Origin: Orbilia blumenaviensis
Taxonomy: Eukaryota; Ascomycota; Orbiliomycetes; Orbiliales; Orbiliaceae
NCBI GenBank assembly: GCA_036872755.1
Contig: JAVHNS010000012.1
Location: 496,001 to 560,000, forward strand
Direction of reading: 5' to 3'
Length of the DNA stretch: 64,000 bases
Position numbers and translations under genes: made by a program. The notes under the pieces are model-generated. The model saw only the letters and a list, made by a program, of their open reading frames with translations. It was not told where the DNA came from and ran no database searches. Of the stretch, positions 21,601 to 31,619 are shown one piece after another. Every line of letters starts with the position of its first letter. Positions within the stretch are counted from its first letter, which is position 1.

Positions 21601-23169
21601 TTGCTAAAGTTCGCAAGAGCATCAGGGAATTTTGGCGGTTCAGCAAGCTTTTGAAATGTTTCGTTCTCCTTCTCCTCCAGAATAATGACAACCATTTCCC
21701 TAAACTTCTCGTGGTTTGTAAGAAGATCAACCCATGGATGCTGCTCTACCCACGAAAGCCCACTGACACAGAAACAACTCCTCCCTCTCGCATAACACTC
21801 CATGCAAATATCGTAGGGGTCATCTTCAAGTCCCTGCATTGAGGGAGGACAACGTTTGCACGACAAGAACCGATTGAAAATATTCCCGCGACAGAAGGAA
21901 CAAGTGATGTTATACTCGTTCGGAATCATATCAACCTTCTTTTCTTTCGGAAGCAGGGGTGAAAAGCACTCATTCATCAAGATGCTCGTAAATAGGTTAT
22001 ACAGCCTAATGAAATCGTCTTTTACTGTCGATGGGAGTAGTTTCATCTCAGATTCATCGCCTTTCGCTAGCGTTTTAGTGTATTTTTTGAGGGTGTCATA
22101 TACGATCGCCTTCGTCTTATACTGCTCGTCTCTACAGACCAAGCGTATTTTCGGTAGCGCTTCTCGCAAAGCGTGTTCCAAAGTATCAACAGTCACCCGA
22201 TTCCAAGCAGCTTTAACAGTCATTGTTCCCCTGTTCCAGACCTGGTGAGGTGCCAGCGGAGGAACAAGCACGTAGTCTCCAACTTTCTGCTCCAACACAA
22301 ATACTGTGAATGGCGCAGCCCGTAAATCCTCTATACTGGCGAAGTGTGCCTCAATTGAGAGATCATGACCCAATGTGCCCGTCCAATACTCTGCAACCGC
22401 ATCCCTATCGGCCATTTGCGTCATGAACCACAGACTGCTGCCCTTTTCACTGTTTGGGCCTTCTTGAGAAGCCGCAATCATGATGTTCTGACCAAGCGTA
22501 GCGCACATTTCCATGTGAGCAGGCGTGTATGTTCCCTCATGACCAACATAGCACATCATATTCTCGGCACGGGCATCTTTCGGTAGGGAGGACATAAGAT
22601 CGGCACGGGTAGAGAGGTAGAAGGTTGACTCTGGAATGATATTCGCAAGACCAGACCTCCAAACGGGCGGACAATCAAGATCCTTTGCGTATAGCCTCTG
22701 CTGGCGACCGTCGTAGTTGCTCGGCGTGAAGTTGGATGTAAGTTTGGCCATGTTGTTCAGGTAGTGGCCCAAAGTCATGGGTATATCGGCCTTGTTCGGT
22801 ATATCTCTAACGCTGACCTCTACACAGCGGCATAACCTCCAGCGGTTAGAAACAAACACTCTCAACCTCAGCAGCAAGCCCCAGGAAAAACGTACGATCA
22901 TTGCCATGGTTCGACTTCAACCAATCCACCGAAAATATCCACTTCGGCCAGTCGCTCCTTAGATGCCAGTTCTCGATAACAATTGGTATCCCTCTAAGAA
23001 CCACATGCTCGTGAATCATAGCCTGTAACGATTCGATGTTCGTGGGGTTTATGCGACGTGCATCAATTCTCTGTACAGACTTGAAATTGGGCGTGCTAGA
23101 AACCAGTAGGGGTATGTTGATAGTCGGACTTATTGGCACAAAAGGTGCCGCCTCCTGTCGAGGTGCCAT
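18609..23169 (-). CDS. JmjC-domain chromatin protein with 4CXXC_R1 zinc finger and AT-hooks
   Basis: Three exons (22867-23169, 20723-22817, 18609-20662) give 1,483 aa. The N-terminal third is a JmjC dioxygenase: HME at 202-204 and His292 (PLAPHQVWN) fit the Fe(II) triad, so histone or other lysine demethylase activity is plausible. A Cys-rich segment follows at 407-452 (CSFCRGN, CKRCPPS, CMECYARGRSCFC) and then a 4CXXC_R1-type zinc finger at 552-612 (CHTCGYRHPS, CPVCLGFCGCGRCRRRP). The long C-terminal half is basic and disordered with AT-hook cores (GRPPGSRK, GRPGRPKK, KRGRPRRD, RGRPRKS, PGRPSRS), which bind AT-rich DNA. The 18609-20522 reading frame is not a separate gene: it opens at TTG and joins upstream in frame. 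It shares a 452-bp divergent promoter with COQ2. Confidence 0.85.
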
Positions 23170-23621
23170 GATGTGTCCCTCAGCTCCAGTCAGCGGCGTA
23201 TCGAAACACCATGTGGTTCGTCACAGCGTCCAGGCGCGATCTAGGTATTTGCTGGCGAATAGCTTTTGATTGCGATTTCCACGAACAAACGTCGGGCTTG
23301 GAAACACTAGTACATTCCCGGTCCTAGACAGAACGTCTAGTATCCAAAATCTTCCCCGGTATGGTGATTTCTATTAGCAATAGGTGTCGATGCCATTCGA
23401 TCAAATGCGATGATGAGAAGGATGAGGATGAAGCGAGAAGTTGGTCTGGTGAAACCCGCGTTCTGTCTTCGCTTCAACTTTTGGCAGGCAGGGTTTATTT
23501 CGAGCCGCAACAACACCAAAAAGCAAACACTTATCAACATCACTAAGCACTATTTTGAGGCTTCATGCGGCCGCATTCCTGAGCAGGCACAGTACCAGAC
23601 TGCGCAATAAAGCTGGAAACA
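23170..23621. promoter_or_regulatory. Divergent promoter between JmjC gene and COQ2
   Basis: A 452-bp gap separates two start codons facing away from each other, so both promoters must lie here. No named factor site was recognised. Confidence 0.45.
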
Positions 23622-24872
23622 ATGTTACCTCTTAGGCCACGTTTACTGCCACGCTCTGTGATACGGCAAGTATGCCATCGACATGTCACTTCAAATCTTG
23701 CGTCGATAACACGAGGTAGCAGAAACACCGGTTTCTCCCTCGTCCCAGCATCAAGTTCCACATGCTGGAATCGAAGGCTAGCCACAGCTAGAGTAGAGGA
23801 TGTTCGTCTAGCCGACAGCGCTACGACAGCAGCAGTCATTGGGGATGATACACCTGCACCATACCAGCCGCCTACAACCGGCATTCTATCACATCTTCCC
23901 AGCAAGATAGTACCCTACGCCGAACTTATTCGTCTAGACAAACCGTATGGTGGTCTATACCTGTTTTACCCATGTGTTTGGTCTACTCTAATGGCCGCCA
24001 ATATGGCTACACCAATTGCGCCACCAATCGCTGCTGCGTCTACGATCTTCCTATTTGCGTCCGGTGCATTCTTCATGCGAAGCGCAGGTTGCACAATCAA
24101 CGACTTCTGGGACCGGAACTTCGACAAGCACGTCTCGCGGACAAGGCACAGGCCAATCGCTCGCGGTGCCGTCTCACCGACGCAGGCATTCTGGTTCGCA
24201 GGTGCTCAATGCCTGGCTGGGTTCGGCGTTCTACTTCAATTCCCAGTTGAGGCTATTCTCTGCGGCATCCCAAGTCTCTTCTTGGTTATCACCTATCCTT
24301 TAGCGAAGAGGGTTACATATTACCCTCAATTCGTCTTGGGGCTAGCATTTAGTTGGGGTGCTCTACTTGGATTTCCCGCAATGGGAGTCTCATTATTCGA
24401 TGGATCAATGGCTTTAGCTGCCGCAGGATGTTTATACGGAGCCAATGTGTTTTGGACCGTCCTCTATGATATCATATATGCTCACCAAGATCTACGAGAC
24501 GATGTAAAAGCTGGAGTCAAGGGTATCGTAGTCCGACATCCAGAAATCACAAAGCCGATCATGACGGCTTTGAACGTCTTACAAGTCGGGCTACTAGCCG
24601 GGGCTGGGTATTTCGCTGGATTAGGACCGATATACTATGCGTGGAGCGTGCTTGGCGCAGGAGCGGCTAACAGCTGGATGATCTGGAGAGCGAACTTGAA
24701 AGACGAAAAAGAATGTTGGCAGTGGTTCAAGTGGAACAGCTATATGGTTGGTGCTGTCGCGGTTGGTGGTGGACTGACTGCGGAATACCTTCTTGAATAC
24801 TACCAACAGGACAAAATTTTGTCAGATGAAACTTCTCCAGTTGAGAAGAGCAATATAGCCGTAGCTGTATAG
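23622..24872 (+). CDS. COQ2: 4-hydroxybenzoate polyprenyltransferase, mitochondrial
   Basis: COQ2 attaches the polyprenyl tail to 4-hydroxybenzoate, the second committed step in ubiquinone synthesis, in the inner mitochondrial membrane. A single exon encodes 416 aa. The first 60 residues are basic and free of acids early on (RPRLLPRSVIRQVCHRH), a good mitochondrial targeting sequence. The UbiA domain follows (about 95-385) with both Asp-rich Mg-prenyl-diphosphate motifs: NDFWDRNFD at 160-168 and YDIIYAHQDLRDD at 282-294, plus many membrane helices. LDKPYGGLYLFYPCVWS is a typical opening of the domain. Length and motifs fit fungal COQ2, and no break is seen. Confidence 0.95.
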   Translation: MLPLRPRLLPRSVIRQVCHRHVTSNLASITRGSRNTGFSLVPASSSTCWNRRLATARVEDVRLADSATTAAVIGDDTPAPYQPPTTGILSHLPSKIVPYAELIRLDKPYGGLYLFYPCVWSTLMAANMATPIAPPIAAASTIFLFASGAFFMRSAGCTINDFWDRNFDKHVSRTRHRPIARGAVSPTQAFWFAGAQCLAGFGVLLQFPVEAILCGIPSLFLVITYPLAKRVTYYPQFVLGLAFSWGALLGFPAMGVSLFDGSMALAAAGCLYGANVFWTVLYDIIYAHQDLRDDVKAGVKGIVVRHPEITKPIMTALNVLQVGLLAGAGYFAGLGPIYYAWSVLGAGAANSWMIWRANLKDEKECWQWFKWNSYMVGAVAVGGGLTAEYLLEYYQQDKILSDETSPVEKSNIAVAV

Positions 24873-25176
24873 GACCAGTGAAGGATTAGAATACGGCAGT
24901 TTTGTTCATATTCAATCATGTTGTAATGGGGTGTATAATATTATCTGTACATATGCTTTTGAGCTTCCTAATACGAGCTCTCGTATAAACTATCCTAAAC
25001 ACTATCAACTACCGTAGAAAGGAACTTTGTAACTAAGATTCGAGTACCATAAGATCATCCCAATCCCAATCCCGAACCCATATACACACCATACCAGGCC
25101 CTACATAGCAAACCGATATCGGCCGGGTTTATAGATTTACCGAAACAAAAACATTGTTTCACACTTTCTCCACTCC
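24873..25176. other. Convergent intergenic region
   Basis: About 300 nt between COQ2 and the PPCDC gene, which end toward each other. It holds only the two 3' flanks. Confidence 0.5.
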
Positions 25177-25914
25177 TCACTCCTCCAACTTCAATCCCAT
25201 CTCCTCAGCCACCCAAGCAACAATCGTACTCCACTCCTTCATAGCCCCACTTCCACTATCCCCACAGGCCAAAATCTTCTCGACCGGCCTAAGCACCCTG
25301 AACCACCTCCACTCCGTCTCCAGTACTCTGATCTGACTCGTGGTCACTGGATGATCCCACATAAGAGTATTCATCGCAGGTGCCACTGCAAGAGGCTTAT
25401 TCGTATCCCACGCTCTGATCACTGATAAAAGCAGATTATCGCTGAATCCACCTACAATCTTTGCCAAACTGTTCGCGGACAGCGGTGCGATGACCAATAT
25501 ATCCGCCCACCTTCTTAGCTCAATGTGGAGGATTGGATCCCCAATTTTAGCCCAGATAGCCGTTTCTTCATCGTCCTCTTGGGCTGGAATATCCGAAGCT
25601 CGCGGTTGTTCGGCAGGATTTGAAGATAGTCCCCTGGGCCATTCGTGATGGTCTAGATGTATGCCGTCCACATTTGAGATCTCTAACAGTTCGGCCAGAG
25701 GTGGGAGGAATAGCAAAGATGATGTCGTAAAGACAAGGCGAATAGATATATTTGAGTACTTGGAAAGTGATGCAAGTATCAATGGAATTTTGATAGTGGC
25801 TACGGAACCAGTCGCAGCGAGTAAGATATGTGTTTTCCCGTCTGAAGCATGGTCGGAAGCTTTGAAAGCCGTTTTGGGCGTTGGGATATCAGAAGGCGAT
25901 GCATGCGGCGGCAT
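25177..25914 (-). CDS. Phosphopantothenoylcysteine decarboxylase (Hal3/PPCDC flavoprotein)
   Basis: This enzyme decarboxylates 4'-phosphopantothenoylcysteine to 4'-phosphopantetheine in coenzyme A synthesis, using FMN. A single exon encodes 245 aa. The flavoprotein fold opens with HILLAATGSVATIK (FMN-binding Gly/Ser at 35-37). The catalytic His is at 130 in PILHIELRRWAD, the substrate-clamp motif PAMNTLMW covers 179-186, and the active Cys is at 217 in ACGDSGSGAM. All three key residues are present, so it is probably active rather than a regulatory Hal3-like paralogue. An acidic and Pro-rich insert (about 95-118) lies between the first strands and His130. The start ATG (25914) sits 90 nt from the doubtful ORF at 26006. 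Confidence 0.9.
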   Translation of the reverse strand: MPPHASPSDIPTPKTAFKASDHASDGKTHILLAATGSVATIKIPLILASLSKYSNISIRLVFTTSSLLFLPPLAELLEISNVDGIHLDHHEWPRGLSSNPAEQPRASDIPAQEDDEETAIWAKIGDPILHIELRRWADILVIAPLSANSLAKIVGGFSDNLLLSVIRAWDTNKPLAVAPAMNTLMWDHPVTTSQIRVLETEWRWFRVLRPVEKILACGDSGSGAMKEWSTIVAWVAEEMGLKLEE

Positions 25915-26005
25915 TTTCGATCTTCTTTCTCGGTAGTCGCAAAGGCGAGAGTACCTCTTACTAATAATTTAGTTAAGAACTCGCTACCAGCACGCGGTCA
26001 TCCAG

Positions 26006-26371
26006 TTACTCCTCCCTTCCTGCTGTTCGATTCAAAATAACTAAGGTAAAATTTACTTCCTCGATTTTTGGCAGTATAGAAAGGTGATTTCGTAGGCAGC
26101 CCACGGGTAATAAAGTTGTATTTATATCGGTCCTTGAATTAGTAATGCATAGAATATTCGAGCTCAAATGCCAGACTGAATAAAATGCCAGACTGAATAC
26201 AATGCCAACAAGTGCGTAGAACAGAGCGTTTCGTAAGCCGTGATATAGGATGTCCCAAATTCCTTTCAAAAACTTTGCAACCGAAGCAAATCTTGGTACG
26301 GCTAGACAGGGCCGAGTAAAATCAAGAATCCTGCGATAGTAGCTCGTCGTCTCAAAACTAGTCGGCAACAT
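26006..26371 (-). CDS. Doubtful small ORF with one membrane segment
   Basis: An ATG-started frame of 121 aa. A hydrophobic stretch (NALFYALVGIVFSLAFYSVW, about 49-68) could cross the membrane. There is no recognised family. It contains a 17-bp tandem repeat (26167-26207) whose period is not a multiple of three, which argues against strong coding constraint, and it occupies the only promoter space upstream of the PPCDC gene. Likely chance, kept for completeness. Confidence 0.25.
   Translation of the reverse strand: MLPTSFETTSYYRRILDFTRPCLAVPRFASVAKFLKGIWDILYHGLRNALFYALVGIVFSLAFYSVWHLSSNILCITNSRTDINTTLLPVGCLRNHLSILPKIEEVNFTLVILNRTAGREE
26167..26207. repeat. 17-bp direct tandem repeat, about 2.3 copies
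   Basis: The unit aatgccagactgaataa starts at 26167 and 26184, with a partial third copy at 26201. The first two copies are nearly identical. Confidence 0.85.
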
Positions 26372-26550
26372 TCAGGACGTTGTAATTTATACGATGTTTG
26401 TGTTGACATCGCACCGGAATTAGCCAATTGACGTCTCCCGATTCCAAACCTCAACTCCGACCTCGAAATCCAATACCTCCACCTAAGACCAACCCTCACC
26501 TCACCACCACAAAACCTCCCGCTCAACCCCCCTCGAGGACGACCGCCACA

Positions 26551-27209
26551 ATGTCCGTTCCACCAGGCGGCCTTAGGACCCTCGGCACCGTACGTCTCCA
26601 ACCCTTCAATCCCTCTCGATCGACCATACTAACCACTACCACCACCAACAGAAATACACCCTTAAATCACACGGAATCTGGGAACGTATCCGTCGCTTCC
26701 TCGCCGTCGACCCAAACCGTTCCACTGGTATTCCATACGTGGCTCAATTCCGTAACCCCCTCCCGGGTACCCTTCCACAACCAACCTACCATGATCCCGT
26801 AACCATCCCATCCGGCGACATCGCCGACAACCCATACTGGAAGCGCGATAACCGTCGTGCATATCCCAGACTCTCGGTCGTAACACAGGCCGATCAGGCT
26901 GGTATGCTGTTATTGGGAACCGCGAGTGTCCCGAAAATCGCTGATGGCGCGGCGGGTGAGAAGCAATTGGTGGAGATTAAGGAAGGGAATCAGAATTTGG
27001 TGGAGGTTATGAAGAAGTTGGGGAATGAGGGACTGTTGATGAAGGATGGGCTGCCGCCGCTGCCAGGAAGGCCGGTGCAGTGGACACAGCAGACTGATGC
27101 CTGGGCGGCATATCCGGATAAGTTAGTTGTTGTTATTAATAGTCGACGAGAATGGTTGTTTTGCTAACACGAATGGATTTATAGGTACCCATGCCGAACG
27201 TTTAATTAA
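26551..27209 (+). CDS. NUZM: NADH:ubiquinone oxidoreductase 21.3 kDa-type subunit
   Basis: This is an accessory subunit of mitochondrial complex I known from fungi (21.3 kDa subunit of Neurospora, NUZM of Yarrowia). Three exons (26551-26589, 26652-27121, 27185-27209) give 177 aa. The N-terminus MSVPPGGLRTLGT lies on a tiny first exon, and KYTLKSHGIWERIRRFLAVD and RSTGIPYVAQFRNPLPG follow, all typical of the subunit. The remainder is hydrophilic with a conserved Pro-rich end (GLPPLPGRPVQW... DAWAAYPDKYP). The last exon codes only eight residues. The start was chosen because it gives the family N-terminus; the in-frame leader upstream of 26551 is not protein-like. Confidence 0.88.
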
Positions 27210-28103
27210 ATGGAGTAGTTGCTGTGGAGGAGTAGTGAGAGGACAGGTACAAGAAGTTATCTGGGTCTTCAATGTTTATATTTTTAGATGGTGTATCATA
27301 TTTGCGTATACAATATATTTATTTCCAGGTAAAGCCGGCTATCCAACAAAGTCCTTCTCAAGAATACCTGGGTAGAGACAAAATAAAGTGCCAAAGTCAC
27401 GTCACGAAAGACTACGACACGGAAGGGTAAGATATATATGGTAGAGGAATTAAATAGCTAGTATTGTTGTAGAAATGGTAAATGTGAGGCCGACAATGCG
27501 CTGCGCGGACAAACGAAGACCAATCACTACTACCGGACTATATACAAAGAAAAAGCCTGGGTCCCTCCATCTTCCGATCCATTATTTCCAACAATAACAT
27601 ATGAACACTGGGAATTCGAAAGGTATAGTCAAAGGAGATCTATGGTGCCTTCGACGAAAAAGGAAAAATGAAATGGACAGTTTAAAAGAAAAGGAAAGGG
27701 AAAGGGGGAAGGGGTTAGAAATTGGGAGAGCGTCAGCCAGGAGGAAGCAGCTTTAATATCCTCGCTTTCCTAGGCTCTGGACGCAGAATAAAAGGGCTTT
27801 AATGGTTGGTAGAAGAGAACAAAGCCATGATGATCGTACCGTCGTGAGAGAAATATGATGACGCAGTTAAGAGGGAACAAAATCTGGGGAACAGGTAAAA
27901 ACGCCAAAACGCTCCGATGTAACGAATGAGTGTGCAAGGAAAACCCCAATTGTGAAGAAAAAGGGAAACCCAGATGAATAAAATGTTATAATGCTGCTGC
28001 TGCTGCTGGCTGTTAGAAATATATAGAAAGAACAAAAAAGAAAAGGTGAAGAAAAAACTAAAAGCCTATAACCCAACCTAGCTCTTGCTGAAACGGATAT
28101 AAC
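27210..28103. other. Convergent intergenic region, no gene seen
   Basis: About 890 nt between two converging genes. Short AT-rich frames on the minus strand (27799-28076) lack support. A CTG/CAG triplet run (about 27991-28007) is present. Confidence 0.5.
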
Positions 28104-29607
28104 TTATACCAAACTCCCAAGTACGTTTTTCGCTAAACTCACAATCTCAGTCTTAATGCTTGTTCTACTCGCATCTTCGAACTCTCGTACTACGGTTGAT
28201 AATACCGTTTTCCGGATCTTTGCATCGGCTTTGATAAAACTATCACCAACCGGCACGCTGCACGCTGTCGGTGAGTTTATCAGCGTTAGAACCCTCGAGT
28301 ATGCATCAATCAAAACGTCGCACAGCGTCGCAAAAGTTTCGTAGTAGTCCGGCTCGAACGGTAAACTTGAGTGCACCAGATATGAATAATCATCTCCATT
28401 TGGGTCGTCGCTATTTGATGAAGAATGCCCGCCTATCGGTAAATGTAGCGGGTTATGATGCATAAACCCGCCCTGCCTTTGTTTTTCCAGCGCATCCATT
28501 GCTGTAAAATGGTATAAACCGTCGATTCCACCTTGTGCCGCTGAGCTACCTCTCCGTACTTTTTGGGCGGAGTTCCTTGTGCTCCATAATTTTACTCTTC
28601 CCATCCCTTTTGCTGCCGATGAAGATGAGGTTCCGTCATGTGTTGCCTGATAAACGTCAAATTCTGCCAACAACGAATTTAAGGCTTTTAGGTATTCGAT
28701 AGGGTTGGATGTCGCAAGGTCTAGAACGGACGGGATCGATTGGCCGAGAACGAAAAACGTAGCCGCCCTTTTCGATAATTTTCGTTGGTCGGGTTGTACT
28801 CTTCGGGGCAGGTCTTCCCGTGTGAATTGGACGGTGTTGTACCAAAATACCCTCCCTTCGTGACTATTATCAGATACACACACACAAGTTAGCCGATTTT
28901 GTTGGGTGACAACAAAGACAAGGCGATTGATTTCTCAAGATCGGATTCGGTACGTACGCTCGCCGCAGATAGTCTAGAGTGTTTATTCTCTTCTCAGCGA
29001 TCTCATGGACGGTGTCGTACATGCTTGGCGGGTGAGCTGCTGCAGTAGGTGCTGGTACTGTCGGCACAGGGGTAGCAGCGGTCCCATTGGTTGGTGCTGG
29101 CGAAAAGGCTTTTATCTGACCATTTGTGTTCCCTGGTGCAGTAAAGAGCATCGCGCTATCGACAGATTTCTGAGTTTTCAGGATGGGCTGAGCAGGCTTG
29201 CCATTTGCCGTGGGCATGAGAGTGACAGAGGGGGGTTTGGGGGGAGGCGATAGACTTGCGTCCGGACGATGCGCATGCGATGAGGTGAAGGACCGTTTCC
29301 CCTTGGACTTCTGTCGGGTCGATAACCTCGATTTCAGACCGGATAGAGTGTATGCGGAAGGTGTGGGGATCGGCTGTCCCAGAGATTGTAAAGAGGCAGT
29401 TGAAGGTGATGTGGTAATGTTGGATCCATTGGAAGGGGTTGGAGAGTGAGCAGTCCGTCGAGGAAATGACGACGACGACGGGGGGGCGCCCGTCGCCGTC
29501 GAAGGTCGTAGGGCGGCCAGTGCAGCTTTGGATGGTGCTGATGCCGACGTCGAACCTGCCGGCTTCAGGCGATGTGCATTTGTGGCCATGGGGGCGGAGA
29601 GCAACAT
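28104..29607 (-). CDS. Conserved fungal protein of unknown function
   Basis: Two exons (28958-29607, 28104-28863) in matching phase give 469 aa. The first 190 residues are disordered and rich in Ser, Pro, Thr and Ala. A folded part begins at about residue 195 with MYDTVHEIAEKRINTLDYLRR, joined across the intron to AHEGRVFWYNTVQFTREDL. A helical region (residues 255-300, LGQSIPSVLDL) and a C-terminal helical bundle (PFEPDYYETFATLCDVLIDAY) follow, split by a Ser- and His-rich loop. The style is of a conserved cytoplasmic helical protein, but I cannot name the family. A second in-frame ATG lies at 29589 and may be the true start. It faces a very long gap with no gene. Confidence 0.75.
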
Positions 29608-30651
29608 TTTGGCGGATTCGGGCTCGCAGCCAATATATACCTTACGAGCAGGTTCGTGCTATCCCCAGCCTGGCTCTGCTTCCACTAGGCCAGAAACCTA
29701 CAAGTGAATTTTTCTTATTTGCCTGTTTCCCTGTCTCTCCCCCAGTATTTCTTTTTCCTTTCCTTCTTTCCTCCCTTTGATTTCGCTTTTTCAGTTTTCG
29801 CTTTCGCTTTCCGCTGGCCTTTCCACTTGATCCGCCGCCCCTGTACGTTTCGACTTTGGGGTGATTTTTTATCCGCGGTATCCCTCCTTCTCTCTCTTCT
29901 CGAGCCTCGATCCTCGCTTTCGTTTCCTTTTCTTTATTCTGCCTCAAAAGAGTAGAGAATCGTCAGAGCCCTCGGAGCTGCGGGACTATGCTGGCTGCAA
30001 TGGCTATATCAAATCCTTATTTCGCGGGTGCTGCAGTAGCGTGGGTGTTAAGCGGTTGGAGTTATTTGGGATAAAATGGTGCCCAGCACTGCGCTGCGTG
30101 TTTTAGCTAGGGTCCTGTGCTGTCTGCTGCAGAAAGCCACCCAAGGGAAACAAAAAAAAGTATTTAAAGTCAAGAATGATAATGACAAAATGATGCAAAA
30201 CTTGGTGATGTCGATTAAAATTATTCTCTTTCCCCGGTCGCAAAAAGGGAATGAGTGAAATACAAAAAAGAACAGCAGACGATGTCGTGAGAATAATAAG
30301 AATGGGCTTGCTTTGCTTTGCTTGCTTGCGATAAAGGGACGGAACCAGCTTGGCCCCTGGCGAGAACTCAGGTCGAAATTCAAAAGGCAACACGCGGGAT
30401 AAAAGCTAAACAGCGCTGAATTGGATCGGACTGGACAGTGCTGGTGGGCGGCCGGGATATTAGGTTGTATAGTAAGTACTAAGTCGGTAAGTATGTTATG
30501 TTATGTGTATCTTCGAATTCAATTTGAATCTGGAAGCGGAACGGCACTGCAGTCGAATCAGTTTTAACCGCCAGCGATACACCACTCGGCAGTATTCCTG
30601 TCGTGTAATTATATAGAGCCGCTATTAGATATTTAGTCGGTGCCAAATGCG

Positions 30652-30680
30652 AAAAAAAAAAAAAAAAAAAAAAAAAAAAA
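30652..30680. repeat. Poly(A) run of 29
   Basis: An uninterrupted run of 29 A, the longest homopolymer in the window. There is no ORF or target-site duplication beside it that would mark a retroposed copy. Confidence 0.9.
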
Positions 30681-31599
30681 GCCTATCGCTGGAGTCGAGT
30701 CGGAGCCGAATGGGAAGCAGAGGATGAGTCGGTAAACAGCCAACCCCTGCGAAACGTCGATTTCGATAGTCGCTGCAGGCTGTGGAAAGGATATAAGCCA
30801 GTTAAAATCGCGATGGAACGAGGGTGTATGCAATATAATATCGACAAAAAGGCTACTATCGATTGAGCCGGGAATAGGTAGTTCGGATTGAATTCGAGGC
30901 AGAAGGAAGAAGAATGGTCATAAGCAGAGGCGGCACATCTAAGGAATTACTAATGAAGGCGGACCCGACTAAATCATGTAAGTATCCAGCAGACTAAGGA
31001 TCTTTTGCCCGATTTGCTAGGAAAGAAAAAGAAGAAAGCTGAATAAAAATAAAATAAAATAAAATAAAAGTAATAAAACGTGGGAGGAAGAAGTGAGACC
31101 GACTTCTGGGAGCTCGAACAGAAAAAAAAAAAAAAAAAGAGTGACCTGTCACAATCAAATAGAAATAAGAGAATGGACCTTTCCGCCGCTGGCTGGGATG
31201 GTGGGCTGTGGGCAACTGAAGAAAGAAGGCTCGAGCGAAGGAAACGAAACCGAGCGAGCGAGGGGAGCTGGGGGGAGCTTACCAGGTATATTATAGCACG
31301 ATGATATGGTATAGCATCCCAGATATGATTATAGGTTCCCTATCCAGCTGATGATTGTCACAGTTCTCAGGCTAACTACCCAGGTTTTGGGTTTTCTTGC
31401 TCTGCGGAATGCTGACTAGTCTGTATATAAGATATATATATAAGACCGGCAAGTTGCAAGTCGACAGCAATGAGGACGGGCAGGCGGACAGACGGGCGGA
31501 CGTATAAGACAAGTATGTATGTATATGTAAGTTGTAAGTATGTGAGCAAGTGGTTATATGAATGTACCCGTATGTATGTCCTAAGGAGACGTCGGGAAG

Positions 31600-31619
31600 T
31601 TTTTTTTTTTTTTTTTTTT
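31600..31619. repeat. Poly(T) run of 20
   Basis: An uninterrupted run of 20 T in the gene-free region; a run of 17 A lies at 31122-31138. Confidence 0.9.

Noticed and set aside
30652..30680. Poly(A) run as the tail of a retroelement
   Set aside because: No reverse transcriptase-like frame, no target-site duplication and no element body beside it.
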